Origin: Hyphomonadaceae bacterium UKL13-1
Lineage (GTDB): Bacteria; Pseudomonadota; Alphaproteobacteria; Caulobacterales; Aquidulcibacteraceae
Direction of reading: 5' to 3'
DNA: 64,000 nt
NCBI GenBank assembly: GCA_001602435.1
Contig: CP012156.1
Coordinates: 2,545,898-2,609,897 of the forward strand
Position numbers and translations under genes: made by a program. The notes under the pieces are model-generated. The model did not search any database, had not been told where the DNA came from, and was given only the letters and a program-made list of their open reading frames with translations. The stretch's first letter is position 1. Each line of letters opens with the position of its first letter. Below, piece after piece: positions 54,463 to 61,851 of the stretch.

Positions 54463-54780
54463 TTAGGCCGTCAGCTGTTGGCGGGCGACGTCCAGCAGCT
54501 GTTCCATTTCGCGGCGGATCTGATGCTCGCTGACATCGGCACCCTTAGCGTCGAGGTCGGCTTTGACTTTGCGGTAGACATCTTCATCGCCCGCTTCTTC
54601 AAAATCAGCCATCACGATGGACTTAGCGTAATCGTCGGCAGCATCGCCTTCGAGGCCTAAAAGACCTGCAGCCCAAGCGCCGAGGAGCTTGTTGCGGCGG
54701 GCGGTGATTTTGAACGAAAGCTCGCTATCGTGCGCATATTTGGCTTCTTCAGCGCTTTTGCGCTCATCAAACTGGCTCAT
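54463..54780 (-). CDS. DUF1476 protein, F1-ATPase inhibitor zeta subunit
   Basis: 105 aa from ATG 54780 (MSQFDERKSAEEAKYAHDSE). Four-helix protein of the alphaproteobacterial ATPase zeta family: the N-terminal inhibitory helix FDERKSAEEAKYAHD, then FKITARRNKLLGAWAAGLLGL and the C-terminal DVSEHQIRREMEQLL. In Paracoccus the protein blocks ATP hydrolysis by F1FO. Divergent from purC, a layout common in this class. Confidence 0.95.
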   Translation of the reverse strand: MSQFDERKSAEEAKYAHDSELSFKITARRNKLLGAWAAGLLGLEGDAADDYAKSIVMADFEEAGDEDVYRKVKADLDAKGADVSEHQIRREMEQLLDVARQQLTA

Positions 54781-54988
54781 ATCAGACTTCCTTGAAAACG
54801 TGTCAGCGGACAAAGTCCTATGTGGGGTCTGGATAGGTCTCTGCGCAAGTAAGCGCAAGAGGATGCGCCACATGATTGAGGCCTGTCGCGCAGCCTGTTA
54901 GGGTGGTTTTGTCGTTAGGAGTTTCGACTCGGGCCACGCTGGCTGCGAGTGCGTGCCTTGCCACCTGACCACTGAGGAGAGCGCGACC

Positions 54989-55738
54989 ATGTCCCGCCGC
55001 AAGAAAATTTATGAAGGCAAGGCCAAGGTCCTGTATGAAGGGCCAGAGCCTGGTACCCTGATCCAGTATTTCAAGGACGATGCAACCGCCTTCAACGCTG
55101 AAAAACATGCGATTATTGAAGGCAAGGGCGTTCTGAACAACCGTATTTCAGAATTCATCATGACCAATCTAAATGCGATTGGTGTGCCCACCCACTTCAT
55201 CCGTCGCCTGAATATGCGCGAGCAATTGATCCGGGAAGTCGAAATCATCCCGCTAGAAGTCGTCGTGCGCAATGTTGCTGCAGGCTCGATCTCCAAGCGT
55301 TTGGGCATTCCTGAAGGCGAATTGCTGCCCCGTTCGATCGTGGAATTCTATTATAAGAATGATGGACTGGGCGATCCCATCGTTGCGGAAGAACATATCA
55401 CCGCATTTAACTGGGCTACTACACAGGAAATTGATGACATCATGGCGCTTGCTTTGCGCATCAATGACTATCTGTCGGGTCTGTTTGCGGGTGTAGGTAT
55501 CCGCTTGGTGGACTTTAAGCTTGAATTTGGCCGCCTCTATGAAGGCGACATGGTGCGCACGGTTTTGGCTGATGAAATCAGCCCAGATTCTTGCCGCTTG
55601 TGGGATGCCCGCACCAATAACAAGCTCGACAAAGATCGCTTCAGGCAAGATTTGGGCGGGGTCTCTGAGGCCTATGCCGAAGTCGCCCAGCGCTTGGGCA
55701 TTTTCAAAGACCCGCGCAGCGCGTTTGTAGAAGGCTAA
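54989..55738 (+). CDS. purC: phosphoribosylaminoimidazole-succinocarboxamide synthase
   Basis: 249 aa SAICAR synthetase, ATP-dependent addition of aspartate in purine synthesis. Motifs: [45 protein letters not shown], the [10 protein letters not shown] strand and [15 protein letters not shown] 54989 follows GAGGAG; an upstream frame start at 54953 lacks support. Eight bases before purS. Confidence 0.97.
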   Translation: MSRRKKIYEGKAKVLYEGPEPGTLIQYFKDDATAFNAEKHAIIEGKGVLNNRISEFIMTNLNAIGVPTHFIRRLNMREQLIREVEIIPLEVVVRNVAAGSISKRLGIPEGELLPRSIVEFYYKNDGLGDPIVAEEHITAFNWATTQEIDDIMALALRINDYLSGLFAGVGIRLVDFKLEFGRLYEGDMVRTVLADEISPDSCRLWDARTNNKLDKDRFRQDLGGVSEAYAEVAQRLGIFKDPRSAFVEG

Positions 55739-55746
55739 ACCGACCG

Positions 55747-55989
55747 ATGAAAGCCATTGTGAATGTCCGTCTGAAAAAAGGCGTGTTGGACCCTCAAGGC
55801 CGCGCCATAGCCGAAGCCCTGCGTGGCCTTGGCTTTCACGAGGCCGAAGATGCTCGCGTCGGCAAAGTGATCGAGATCGAACTCGACGAAACCGACCCTG
55901 AACGCGGTGCCGCCCGCGCCAAAGAAATGGCCGCCAAGCTTCTGGCCAATCCCGTCATCGAAAGCTGGACAGTCGAGATCGCGGCTTAG
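55747..55989 (+). CDS. purS: phosphoribosylformylglycinamidine synthase subunit PurS
   Basis: 80 aa small subunit that bridges PurL and PurQ in FGAM synthase. Starts MKAIVNVRLKKGVLDPQGRA and has RVGKVIEIELDETDPE; typical length. purQ and purL would normally follow in this class but are absent from the window; the next 1.27 kb is a repeat island. Confidence 0.96.
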   Translation: MKAIVNVRLKKGVLDPQGRAIAEALRGLGFHEAEDARVGKVIEIELDETDPERGAARAKEMAAKLLANPVIESWTVEIAA

Positions 55990-55998
55990 GCAACGCCT

Positions 55999-56090
55999 TG
56001 TCATCCCAGCCGCAGCAAAGCGGAGAGCGGGGACCTCCGTGAGTTTGCGGATCAAGGTCTAGGACTCGGCTGACGCCGTCCGGGATGACA
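55999..56090. repeat. 92-bp palindromic element with 9-bp terminal inverted repeats
   Basis: Starts TGTCATCCC and ends GGGATGACA. The TCATCCC/GGGATGA ends resemble small intergenic palindromic repeats common in Alphaproteobacteria. It begins ten bases after the purS stop and may act as its terminator. Confidence 0.6.
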
Positions 56091-56104
56091 TCGTTTAAGG
56101 ATTT

Positions 56105-56150
56105 TTCCATCTAGAACCATTTTGGTGGAAACCCTGTTTCACCAAAATGG
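56105..56150. repeat. 23-base motif copy 1 fused to an 11-bp hairpin
   Basis: The motif TTCCATCTAGAACCATTTTG plus GTG (56105-56127). Its last 11 bases, CCATTTTGGTG, pair perfectly with CACCAAAATGG (56140-56150) around a 12-base loop. Related copies lie at 56297-56319 (inverted) and 57124-57146. Confidence 0.7.
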
Positions 56151-56180
56151 ATCATCGAGGATGGCCGCGACATCTGTGTC

Positions 56181-56243
56181 GTCAAGTGTCCGTTTTCTTC
56201 GAAAACGGATCGCGTCGCGACGCAGCAAAGCTGCGCACTTGAC
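56181..56243. repeat. 63-base perfect four-stem cloverleaf
   Basis: Outer stem GTCAAGTG/CACTTGAC (8 bp) encloses three back-to-back hairpins with no unpaired base between them: TCCGTTTTC-TTC-GAAAACGGA, TCGC-GTC-GCGA and CGCAGC-AAA-GCTGCG. Every base outside the loops is paired. A further hairpin CGACA-TCTG-TGTCG abuts it at 56168-56181. Not a tRNA: no T-loop, CCA or D-arm signals. Confidence 0.8.
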
Positions 56244-56296
56244 TACCCAGAGGTCGCAGAGACAATTTCGTAAGCGGTTTGGTGGACCGGAAGGGG

Positions 56297-56319
56297 CACC
56301 AAAACGCGTCTAGATAGAA
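56297..56319 (-). repeat. 23-base motif copy 2 (inverted)
   Basis: Reverse complement TTCTATCTAGACGCGTTTTG plus GTG matches copy 3 at 19 of 23 positions. It sits 17 bases before the double hairpin at 56337. Confidence 0.65.
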
Positions 56320-56336
56320 AGCCCAGCAAATGGATC

Positions 56337-56390
56337 GCGCAACAACAGTTGCGCTCGTCCGCGCGTCTACAGGCGCAACTGTTGTTGCGC
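56337..56390. repeat. 54-base double hairpin, copy 1
   Basis: GCGCAACAACAGTTGCGC, an 18-base spacer, then GCGCAACTGTTGTTGCGC. Each 18-mer is itself a 7-bp hairpin with a 4-base loop, and the two 18-mers are perfect reverse complements. A second copy with covarying loop bases is at 57160-57213. Confidence 0.85.
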
Positions 56391-56418
56391 GCGCCTCTCC
56401 CCCAACCCACACCCATAG

Positions 56419-56442
56419 CCCCGCGTGGAGAACCACCGGGGG
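56419..56442. repeat. dispersed hairpin repeat, copy B
   Basis: CCCCG-C-GTGG-AGAA-CCAC-CGGGG, same stem and bulge as the copy at 48570-48593 but a different tetraloop. The following bases GGTGC are also shared. Confidence 0.7.
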
Positions 56443-56458
56443 TGCGGCTGAGTGAGGG

Positions 56459-56541
56459 GCCGGGGCGCGTGGTGTGCGCCAAATGAGGTGGGCCAGATTA
56501 ACGGACTGGCCCGGAATACGACGCAAACCGTGCGCCCCGGC
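56459..56541. repeat. 83-base nested inverted repeat
   Basis: Outer perfect 10-bp stem GCCGGGGCGC/GCGCCCCGGC with an inner perfect 7-bp stem GGGCCAG/CTGGCCC (56490-56496 and 56506-56512). Confidence 0.7.
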
Positions 56542-56919
56542 TGAAAAGTTCTGTGTGCTTAGGTGGTTCATGACGCCACGGGTGGTTCAAATTTCCCCCG
56601 CCTAGTTCGTAAAGGCCTCATCCTAGAAGCTTGCGCTTCCAAAAATACATAAGGCTTCCCCAAGACGTCTCAAAGGCATCGCCTAAGTTCTTGACCAAGG
56701 GCTTCACACGGCAGTCGGGCTCAAGCACACCGGGCATCAGGACAGCTAATCCCAATGAAACACAAGGTCGCCACTTCAACCTCGATTAATCCCGCTTACC
56801 ATCCCCAACCGGTGTCGCCGCTGCAGCAACAACGCCCTCTCGTTGGAGATGGCCTTAAGTTATGCGGGGTTTGATGGGTGGGGGATAAGTTTTGTTTTAT
56901 GCGCTCCCCCTCGCCCTCT

Positions 56920-57038
56920 GGGAGAGGGGAAAGGGGTGAGGGCTTACGGGCGCAAAAGCTTATCTTTTTTAGGGGCTTAGACTAGACCGGAGTAACTACA
57001 TTATTGTGCGCGTAAGCCCTCACCCCCGCCCCTCTCCC
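56920..57038. repeat. 119-bp MITE-like inverted repeat
   Basis: Arms of 10 + 16 perfect base pairs: GGGAGAGGGG (56920-56929) and GGGGTGAGGGCTTACG (56933-56948) against CGTAAGCCCTCACCCC (57011-57026) and CCCCTCTCCC (57029-57038), with a small internal loop. The two arms enclose 62 bases. The GGGAGAGGGG/CCCCTCTCCC core is widespread in proteobacterial intergenic repeats. Confidence 0.7.
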
Positions 57039-57076
57039 AAAGGGAGAGGGGAGAGAGGCAGCAGCTGGGACACGCC

Positions 57077-57112
57077 GCTTCCCCACTCGTGGGGAAGCTG
57101 TCCCGAAGGGAC
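57077..57112. repeat. two adjacent perfect hairpins
   Basis: GCTTCCCCA-CTCG-TGGGGAAGC (57077-57098) directly followed by GTCCC-GAA-GGGAC (57100-57112). Confidence 0.65.
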
Positions 57113-57123
57113 TGAAGGGGTGG

Positions 57124-57146
57124 TTCCATCTAGACCGATTTTGGTG
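57124..57146 (+). repeat. 23-base motif copy 3
   Basis: TTCCATCTAGACCGATTTTG plus GTG, identical to copy 1 at 21 of 23 positions, 13 bases before the second double hairpin. Confidence 0.65.
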
Positions 57147-57159
57147 AGATTTAAGGACC

Positions 57160-57213
57160 GCGCAACAAAAGTTGCGCATGCAATCGCGATGACAAGCGCA
57201 ACTTTTGTTGCGC
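57160..57213. repeat. 54-base double hairpin, copy 2
   Basis: GCGCAACAAAAGTTGCGC, an 18-base spacer unrelated to that of copy 1, then GCGCAACTTTTGTTGCGC. Loop AACA/TGTT in copy 1 is AAAA/TTTT here, so pairing across the element is kept by paired changes. Lies 44 bases from the end of the LysR gene. Confidence 0.85.
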
Positions 57214-57257
57214 GCTCCATTCCCCCCCCACCAGCCTCGCCGCCACGGACACCCCAT

Positions 57258-58169
57258 TCATACAGACGCTGGCCGCGCCGCGCCCTTACGTTCTGCCATG
57301 CGCGTTTCGATGAAGTGGGCGAGGGCTTGGGCGGCTGGGCTTTGGCGGGAGGGTTCGAGGAGACACATGTCGGCGGCTTCGAGTGGCGGCCAATCGCCCA
57401 AGACCTCAATGCCCTCTTGGATCAGCCCGCGCGGCATCACCGCATAGCCAAGGCCTGCGCGCACAGCCGCCGCGCAACCCGCATGACTGGGGCTGGTAAA
57501 CGCACTTGTCCACGGTGCCTTCGCGCGATCCAGCGCTGCCAGCGCCCGTTCGCGGTAAACACAAGCCGGTGGCGACAGCACCAAGGGCAAGGGGCGTTCG
57601 CGCTTTTCAAAGACCGCACGGGCTTCTTCAAAGGCCTTTGGCAGTGTGTCATTGGCCGGGCCAACCCAGACCAATTCCTCGCGCCAGATTGCGCGCGCCC
57701 CTGGATGGACGCGCTCGGTTGATTGTTTAATCAGCACAAGGTCATGCAAGCCTGCCTCAAATTCATCGATCAACGTTCGGGTCAACGCACAGGATACATG
57801 CAGCATCACTTGCGGGTGCGCGTCCATAAAGGCGGCCAGAATGTCGGGCAAATGCGCGGTTGTGAAATCCTCGGGCGAGCCAAAGCGCACTTCGCCCGCG
57901 ATCTCCTGCGACCGGAACCGCGCCAACATCGCATCCGCCGAGGCGATCATGTCACGCGCATAACCAAGTAGCTTTTCTCCGTCCGGGGTCAGGCGGACAT
58001 TACGGGTATCGCGCTCAATCAATTGACGATCAAAAATCTCTTCCAGCTTCTTGATCTGGCCCGAGACAGCCGATTGCGATCGGCCCACAAGGATGCCGGT
58101 CCGCGAGAAACTGCGGGTATCAGCCAGCGTCACAAAGGTGCGCAGAAAGGCGGTGTCGACGTCATACAT
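57258..58169 (-). CDS. LysR family transcriptional regulator
   Basis: 303 aa. N-terminal winged helix: FLRTFVTLADTRSFSRTGILVGRSQSAVSGQIKKLEE, then a linker helix and a periplasmic-binding-like effector domain (ARFRSQEIAGEVRFGSPEDF to the C-terminus). Divergent from the SbtA-type permease with 165 bases between, the usual LysR-target arrangement, so it probably regulates that gene. The intergenic region contains the inverted repeat GCCAC-GT-GTGGC (58225-58236). Confidence 0.93.
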   Translation of the reverse strand: MYDVDTAFLRTFVTLADTRSFSRTGILVGRSQSAVSGQIKKLEEIFDRQLIERDTRNVRLTPDGEKLLGYARDMIASADAMLARFRSQEIAGEVRFGSPEDFTTAHLPDILAAFMDAHPQVMLHVSCALTRTLIDEFEAGLHDLVLIKQSTERVHPGARAIWREELVWVGPANDTLPKAFEEARAVFEKRERPLPLVLSPPACVYRERALAALDRAKAPWTSAFTSPSHAGCAAAVRAGLGYAVMPRGLIQEGIEVLGDWPPLEAADMCLLEPSRQSPAAQALAHFIETRMAERKGAARPASV

Positions 58170-58224
58170 GGCTTACCTAATGCGGCGATGATCGTGCGCC
58201 GTCAACGCAGCTCGCAGGTTCTGC

Positions 58225-58236
58225 GCCACGTGTGGC
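58225..58236. promoter_or_regulatory. inverted repeat between LysR and sbtA-like genes
   Basis: GCCAC-GT-GTGGC, about 55 bases upstream of the LysR start and 100 upstream of the permease start. A candidate LysR binding site, though not of clear T-N11-A form. Confidence 0.35.
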
Positions 58237-58334
58237 CACGGTTTTTCCGATAAATCCAATCAGGTTTTCAGGTTTCTCCTTCTGGGGGCAACCGACTATG
58301 CACCGGCCCTACAACCCAAAACGAGGAGCCAAAG

Positions 58335-59318
58335 ATGCCGGTCGAAGTCTTACTTGAAAACCTTATCTCGCCCATAACCATGGCATTTTTGCTGGGCATG
58401 ATCGCCACGTTGATCAAGTCGGATTTGGAGATACCCGAGCCCGTCATCAAAATTTTCGCGATCTTTCTCTTGTTCTCCATTGGCCTACAAGGCGGGCAAG
58501 AGCTGGCAGGCGTGGCCTTTGCCGATATTGCCAATGGGCTGGCCGTCATCGCGGCACTGATCTTCCTCCTCCCCCTCATGGCCTTTTTGGTTGCGAAGTT
58601 CGTGTTGCGCCTTGACACCCCCAATGCAGCGGGCGTTGCGGCCCTTTATGGCTCAGTCTCGTCGGTGACCTTTGTGGTGGCCCGCACTTATGCCGAGGGC
58701 AAAGGCACACCGATGGACGGCTATGTCACGGGCCTTGTGGCCCTGATGGAGTTGGCGATTTTGGTCGCGCTATTTTACGGGCGCTTCGCGCTCAGCCGGT
58801 CCAGCGGGGATAAGGGCAAGCTGACGGAAATCCTGATGGAGACCTTGCGCGGGCGCGGCCTAGTCTTGCTGGGCGGCGGTCTCCTGATCGGTGGACTGAT
58901 TGGCGAAAAGAATTTTGCCAAGATTGAGCCCTTCTTTGTCGATTTGTTCCGGGGGGTGCTGGTCCTCTTCCTGCTGGAAATGGGCATGACGGCGGCACGG
59001 CATCTGAAAGAATTCGCCAAAGTTGGCCCAGCCATGGCTGTTTTTGGGATCATCATGCCGATGGTGCACGGTGCCCTCGCCTCAGGCCTTGCGACTTGGG
59101 CAGGCCTGCCCTTGGGTTCGGCCTTCGTCATCGGGGCGGTCGCAGCCTCCGCCTCTTACATCGATGCCCCGGCCGCCGTGCGCGCCACGTTTCCCACCGC
59201 TAACCCCGCCATCTATCTCACCTCCTCACTCGGCATCACCTTCCCCTTCATGCTGATCATCGGGGTGCCGACTGTATATCAAATGGCGGTTCTGTGGCGC
59301 GGGGTGTTGGGGGGTTAG
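58335..59318 (+). CDS. sodium-dependent bicarbonate transport family permease (SbtA-like)
   Basis: 327 aa with about ten membrane segments in two inverted repeats. Family-typical stretches: IFAIFLLFSIGLQGGQEL, ALYGSVSSVTFVVARTY and GAVAASASYIDAPAAVRATFP near the C-terminus, which correspond to the substrate/sodium-binding half-helices of SbtA. Cyanobacterial SbtA imports bicarbonate for carbon concentration; in heterotrophs such homologues may supply bicarbonate for carboxylases. No SbtB-like PII gene adjoins. Substrate inferred from family only. Confidence 0.9.
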   Translation: MPVEVLLENLISPITMAFLLGMIATLIKSDLEIPEPVIKIFAIFLLFSIGLQGGQELAGVAFADIANGLAVIAALIFLLPLMAFLVAKFVLRLDTPNAAGVAALYGSVSSVTFVVARTYAEGKGTPMDGYVTGLVALMELAILVALFYGRFALSRSSGDKGKLTEILMETLRGRGLVLLGGGLLIGGLIGEKNFAKIEPFFVDLFRGVLVLFLLEMGMTAARHLKEFAKVGPAMAVFGIIMPMVHGALASGLATWAGLPLGSAFVIGAVAASASYIDAPAAVRATFPTANPAIYLTSSLGITFPFMLIIGVPTVYQMAVLWRGVLGG

Positions 59319-59426
59319 GAACCCAAAGGCCGCACCTCTCAAAATTTCTTTCCCCCGCCCCCTAGACAGACGCTTCAAACTAAGGCGCTATGGTCGTCCC
59401 ATTAGCAACTGAAAGGAGGTGATCCT

Positions 59427-59489
59427 ATGTCTCATTGTCTGCGCCTTAGTGAAATGTCTGTCAGGATCCCTTCGGAGGTGAAGGCTTAA
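59427..59489 (+). CDS. 20-codon ORF with maximal Shine-Dalgarno
   Basis: Begins MSHCLRLSEM and ends in EVKA. The upstream GAAAGGAGGTGATCC (59411-59425) is the exact 15-base complement of the standard 16S rRNA 3' tail, with ATG two bases after it. The stop codon sits in a hairpin (AAGGCTT/AAGCCTT, 59481-59503), a second stem follows (59515-59537), and a strong terminator ends the unit. No homologous family is known to me. It could be a leader peptide, a small protein, or a ribosome-sequestering RNA rather than a protein gene. The short gap between the core GGAGG and ATG (seven bases) is normal. Confidence 0.5.
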   Translation: MSHCLRLSEMSVRIPSEVKA

Positions 59490-59545
59490 CGAGTAGAAGC
59501 CTTTCTTCGAATTGAGACTGGGCCGTTTCGCCGGTCTGGCAATGG

Positions 59546-59577
59546 AAAGGTCGCTGGGCAACCAGCGACCTTTCTTG
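59546..59577 (+). terminator. intrinsic terminator after the 20-codon ORF
   Basis: Perfect 12-bp stem AAAGGTCGCTGG / CCAGCGACCTTT capped by GCAA, then CTTGTT. On the minus strand it follows the GNAT gene and is also suitable for it. Confidence 0.88.
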
Positions 59578-59582
59578 TTAGC

Positions 59583-60116
59583 TTAAAGCGCCTTGCCCAT
59601 GATCTTTAAGGGAATGATCGCGCCATTTTTGGCATGCTTCTCGATCACTTCGATCAACTCATAGCCACAGCGGCGATAAAGTGGCTCACCCGCTAGAGTG
59701 GCCCCCATTTGCGCGCTCTTAAAGCCTTCGGCGCGGGCAGCGGCTTCGCCGGCATCGATGATCATCTGGCCAATGCCACGGCGCACATGCTCTGGATGGG
59801 TATACATGGCCCGAATCCGTGCAGGCTCGGTCGCGGGGTCGAGCAGGCGATTGTCGCGCCCGGCACTGTGATCGCCGCCATACAGCGTGCCGCGCCGGCT
59901 CCACCCGCCACAGCCCACGATTTTACCGTCTTCTTCCTGGACCACAAAATAGGTGCCGTCTTCGATCAGCTGGGTGTCGATCCCCATCGTCTCATGACTG
60001 CCTTCGACTTGTTCAGGCGTCAGAAAGTCATTCATCAATTGCCCAATCGCCAAGGCCATCAGGGCCTTCATTTCGGGCATATCGTCAGGGGTCGCGACGC
60101 GCAGCTTCAAGACCAT
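59583..60116 (-). CDS. GNAT family N-acetyltransferase
   Basis: 177 aa. GNAT fold: [20 protein letters not shown] (strands 2-4), [30 protein letters not shown] (acetyl-CoA motif A with R-R-G-I-G), and [15 protein letters not shown]. Substrate unknown. ATG overlaps the 3' end of lysK by ten bases, so translation is coupled to the tRNA synthetase. Confidence 0.93.
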   Translation of the reverse strand: MVLKLRVATPDDMPEMKALMALAIGQLMNDFLTPEQVEGSHETMGIDTQLIEDGTYFVVQEEDGKIVGCGGWSRRGTLYGGDHSAGRDNRLLDPATEPARIRAMYTHPEHVRRGIGQMIIDAGEAAARAEGFKSAQMGATLAGEPLYRRCGYELIEVIEKHAKNGAIIPLKIMGKAL

Positions 60117-61687
60117 GCAGCCAGCCTTTCCTCAATCAAAGCAATGGTTTCAGTCACACCAAACAAAGCGACAAAGCCGCCAAATCTGGGGCCCTGTTCT
60201 TGACCCAACAGCACTTCGTAGAGGGCCTTGAACCAGTCGCGCAGGTTTTCGAACTGGTGCGTCTTGCCGACGTCAAACACCATATTCTGGATTTCATCGC
60301 CGTCGCGCATGTCTGGCCCCATAGCTTCAAGACGGGCTTTGAGGTCCAAGATGGCGGCAAGCTCTGCCCCCGTTGGCGCGCGGAATTTCTTCGTTGGCTG
60401 GATGAAGTCGCGGTAATAGGCGACCGCAAAGCCTGCGAGTTGATCGAGCAAGGGCTGCTCTTCTGGCGTGGCCTCTGGCGCATAGCGTTTGATAAAGCCC
60501 CACAGCACGTCCTTGGTCTCCGCATTTGCTGCCGAGACGAGGTTGAGGAGCAGCGCAAAGCTGATGGGCGATCCATATTGGGGTGGATGGCCGTTATGGA
60601 TGTGCCACACGGGGTTTTCGAGCTGCTTAGCAGGCTCTTCCCGCCGGAAGGCATCAAGAAACTGGACATATTCATCCACCGCGCGCGGGATGACGTCGAA
60701 ATACAACTTCTTGGCCACGCGTGGTTTTTGGAAATTATAGAGCGACAGGCTTTCGGGCGGCGCATAAGTCAGCCATTGCTCCACCGAGATGCCATTGCCC
60801 TTTGACTTGCTGATTTTCTCGCCGTTCTGATCGAGGAACAGCTCATAGCAATATTGCAGCGGGGGCTCTGCGCCTAAGATACGGCAGATCTTGGAATAGA
60901 TTGGGCCGTTGGTCTGATGGTCCTTGCCATACATCTCAAAGTCGACGCCGAGCGCGGCCCAACGCATGCCAAAGTCTGGCTTCCATTGCATTTTGACGTG
61001 GCCGCCTGTGACGGGAACCGTCACATCGGTGCCATCTTCATCGGCAAAAGTGACGGTACCCGCCTTGGCGTCCGTTGCCTTCATCGGCACATAGAGGACG
61101 CGGCCCGTGGTGGGCGAGACGGGAAGGAACGGGCTATAGGTCGCGCGCCGCTCTTCCCCCAAGGTCGGCAGCATCACGCCCATAATCTCGTCAAACTTTT
61201 CGAGCGCGCGCAGAAGCGTCGCATCAAACGCGCCAGAGCGATAAAGCTCGGTGGCGGACTTGAACTGATAGTCAAAGCCGAAGCTGTCGAGAAAGCCGCG
61301 TAGGCGAGCATTATTGTGCTGGGCAAAGCCTGCGTGCGTGCCGAATGGATCGGGCACATCGGTCAAAGGCTTTTGGAGATAGGGCACCAGCGCCTCTGGA
61401 TTGGGCACATTGTCGGGCACTTTGCGCATGCCATCCATATCATCGCTGACACAGATGAGTTGAGTCTCAACTGTACCATCGGTCAGCGCGATAAAGGCTT
61501 GGCGCACCATGGTCGTGCGCACGACTTCGCCAAAGGTGCCGATATGCGGCAAGCCCGAGGGGCCATAGCCTGTTTCAAAGATAACCGGGCCTTGTTTGCC
61601 TATTTTCTTGACCCGATCCAGCAGCAAACGGGCTTGTTCAAAGGGCCAAGCCTTGGCTTCAGTCGCCAAAAGTGCACGGTTCGCCAT
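60107..61687 (-). CDS. lysK: lysyl-tRNA synthetase, class I
   Basis: 526 aa class I-type LysRS, typical of Archaea and Alphaproteobacteria and unrelated to the class II enzyme. HIGH-like [11 protein letters not shown] near residue 50 and KMSKS-like [12 protein letters not shown] near residue 290; LysK-type [18 protein letters not shown] and QHNNARL segments. Full length. First gene of a lysK-GNAT operon. Confidence 0.96.
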   Translation of the reverse strand: MANRALLATEAKAWPFEQARLLLDRVKKIGKQGPVIFETGYGPSGLPHIGTFGEVVRTTMVRQAFIALTDGTVETQLICVSDDMDGMRKVPDNVPNPEALVPYLQKPLTDVPDPFGTHAGFAQHNNARLRGFLDSFGFDYQFKSATELYRSGAFDATLLRALEKFDEIMGVMLPTLGEERRATYSPFLPVSPTTGRVLYVPMKATDAKAGTVTFADEDGTDVTVPVTGGHVKMQWKPDFGMRWAALGVDFEMYGKDHQTNGPIYSKICRILGAEPPLQYCYELFLDQNGEKISKSKGNGISVEQWLTYAPPESLSLYNFQKPRVAKKLYFDVIPRAVDEYVQFLDAFRREEPAKQLENPVWHIHNGHPPQYGSPISFALLLNLVSAANAETKDVLWGFIKRYAPEATPEEQPLLDQLAGFAVAYYRDFIQPTKKFRAPTGAELAAILDLKARLEAMGPDMRDGDEIQNMVFDVGKTHQFENLRDWFKALYEVLLGQEQGPRFGGFVALFGVTETIALIEERLAAWS

Positions 61688-61851
61688 TCACGTCTCATTC
61701 TTCACTTGGAGTGGGAGGTTGTTGCCAAGCCTTGTGGCGGAATCACGCCCTGAGGTCAAATCCAACCCCTGCGGCAGACCGCCTAACTTGACAGCGGAAG
61801 CTCGCAGTCTTATTTGTAAATGTGTTTATTAATAGAGCTGGAGTGCGCGCT

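Larger units (their letters stand above)
55990..57257. other. repeat island between purS and the LysR gene
   Basis: About 1.27 kb without a convincing gene. It holds at least nine perfect or near-perfect inverted repeats, several nested, listed separately, and three copies of a 23-base motif. A minus-strand frame of 53 codons (56618-56779) has weak protein character only. The segment 56600-56900 shows no strong stems. The layout looks like accumulation of several families of small palindromic elements. Confidence 0.8.

Noticed and set aside
56181..56243. Cloverleaf considered as tRNA or tRNA-like gene
   Set aside because: No T-loop consensus, no D-arm features, 8-bp outer stem and 3-base loops; not a tRNA.
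56618..56779. A 53-codon minus-strand frame starting at TTG with a signal-like N-terminus
   Set aside because: Start codon and ribosome-binding site are weak and the sequence matches no family; lies within the repeat island. Kept as possible only if transcription is shown.
57006..57722. A 238-codon plus-strand frame covering the repeat island edge and the LysR gene
   Set aside because: Runs through inverted repeats and antisense to the LysR effector domain; no protein family.
59411..59425. The full anti-SD complement considered as part of a 16S rRNA fragment
   Set aside because: The orientation is sense relative to an ATG and no further rRNA sequence flanks it.
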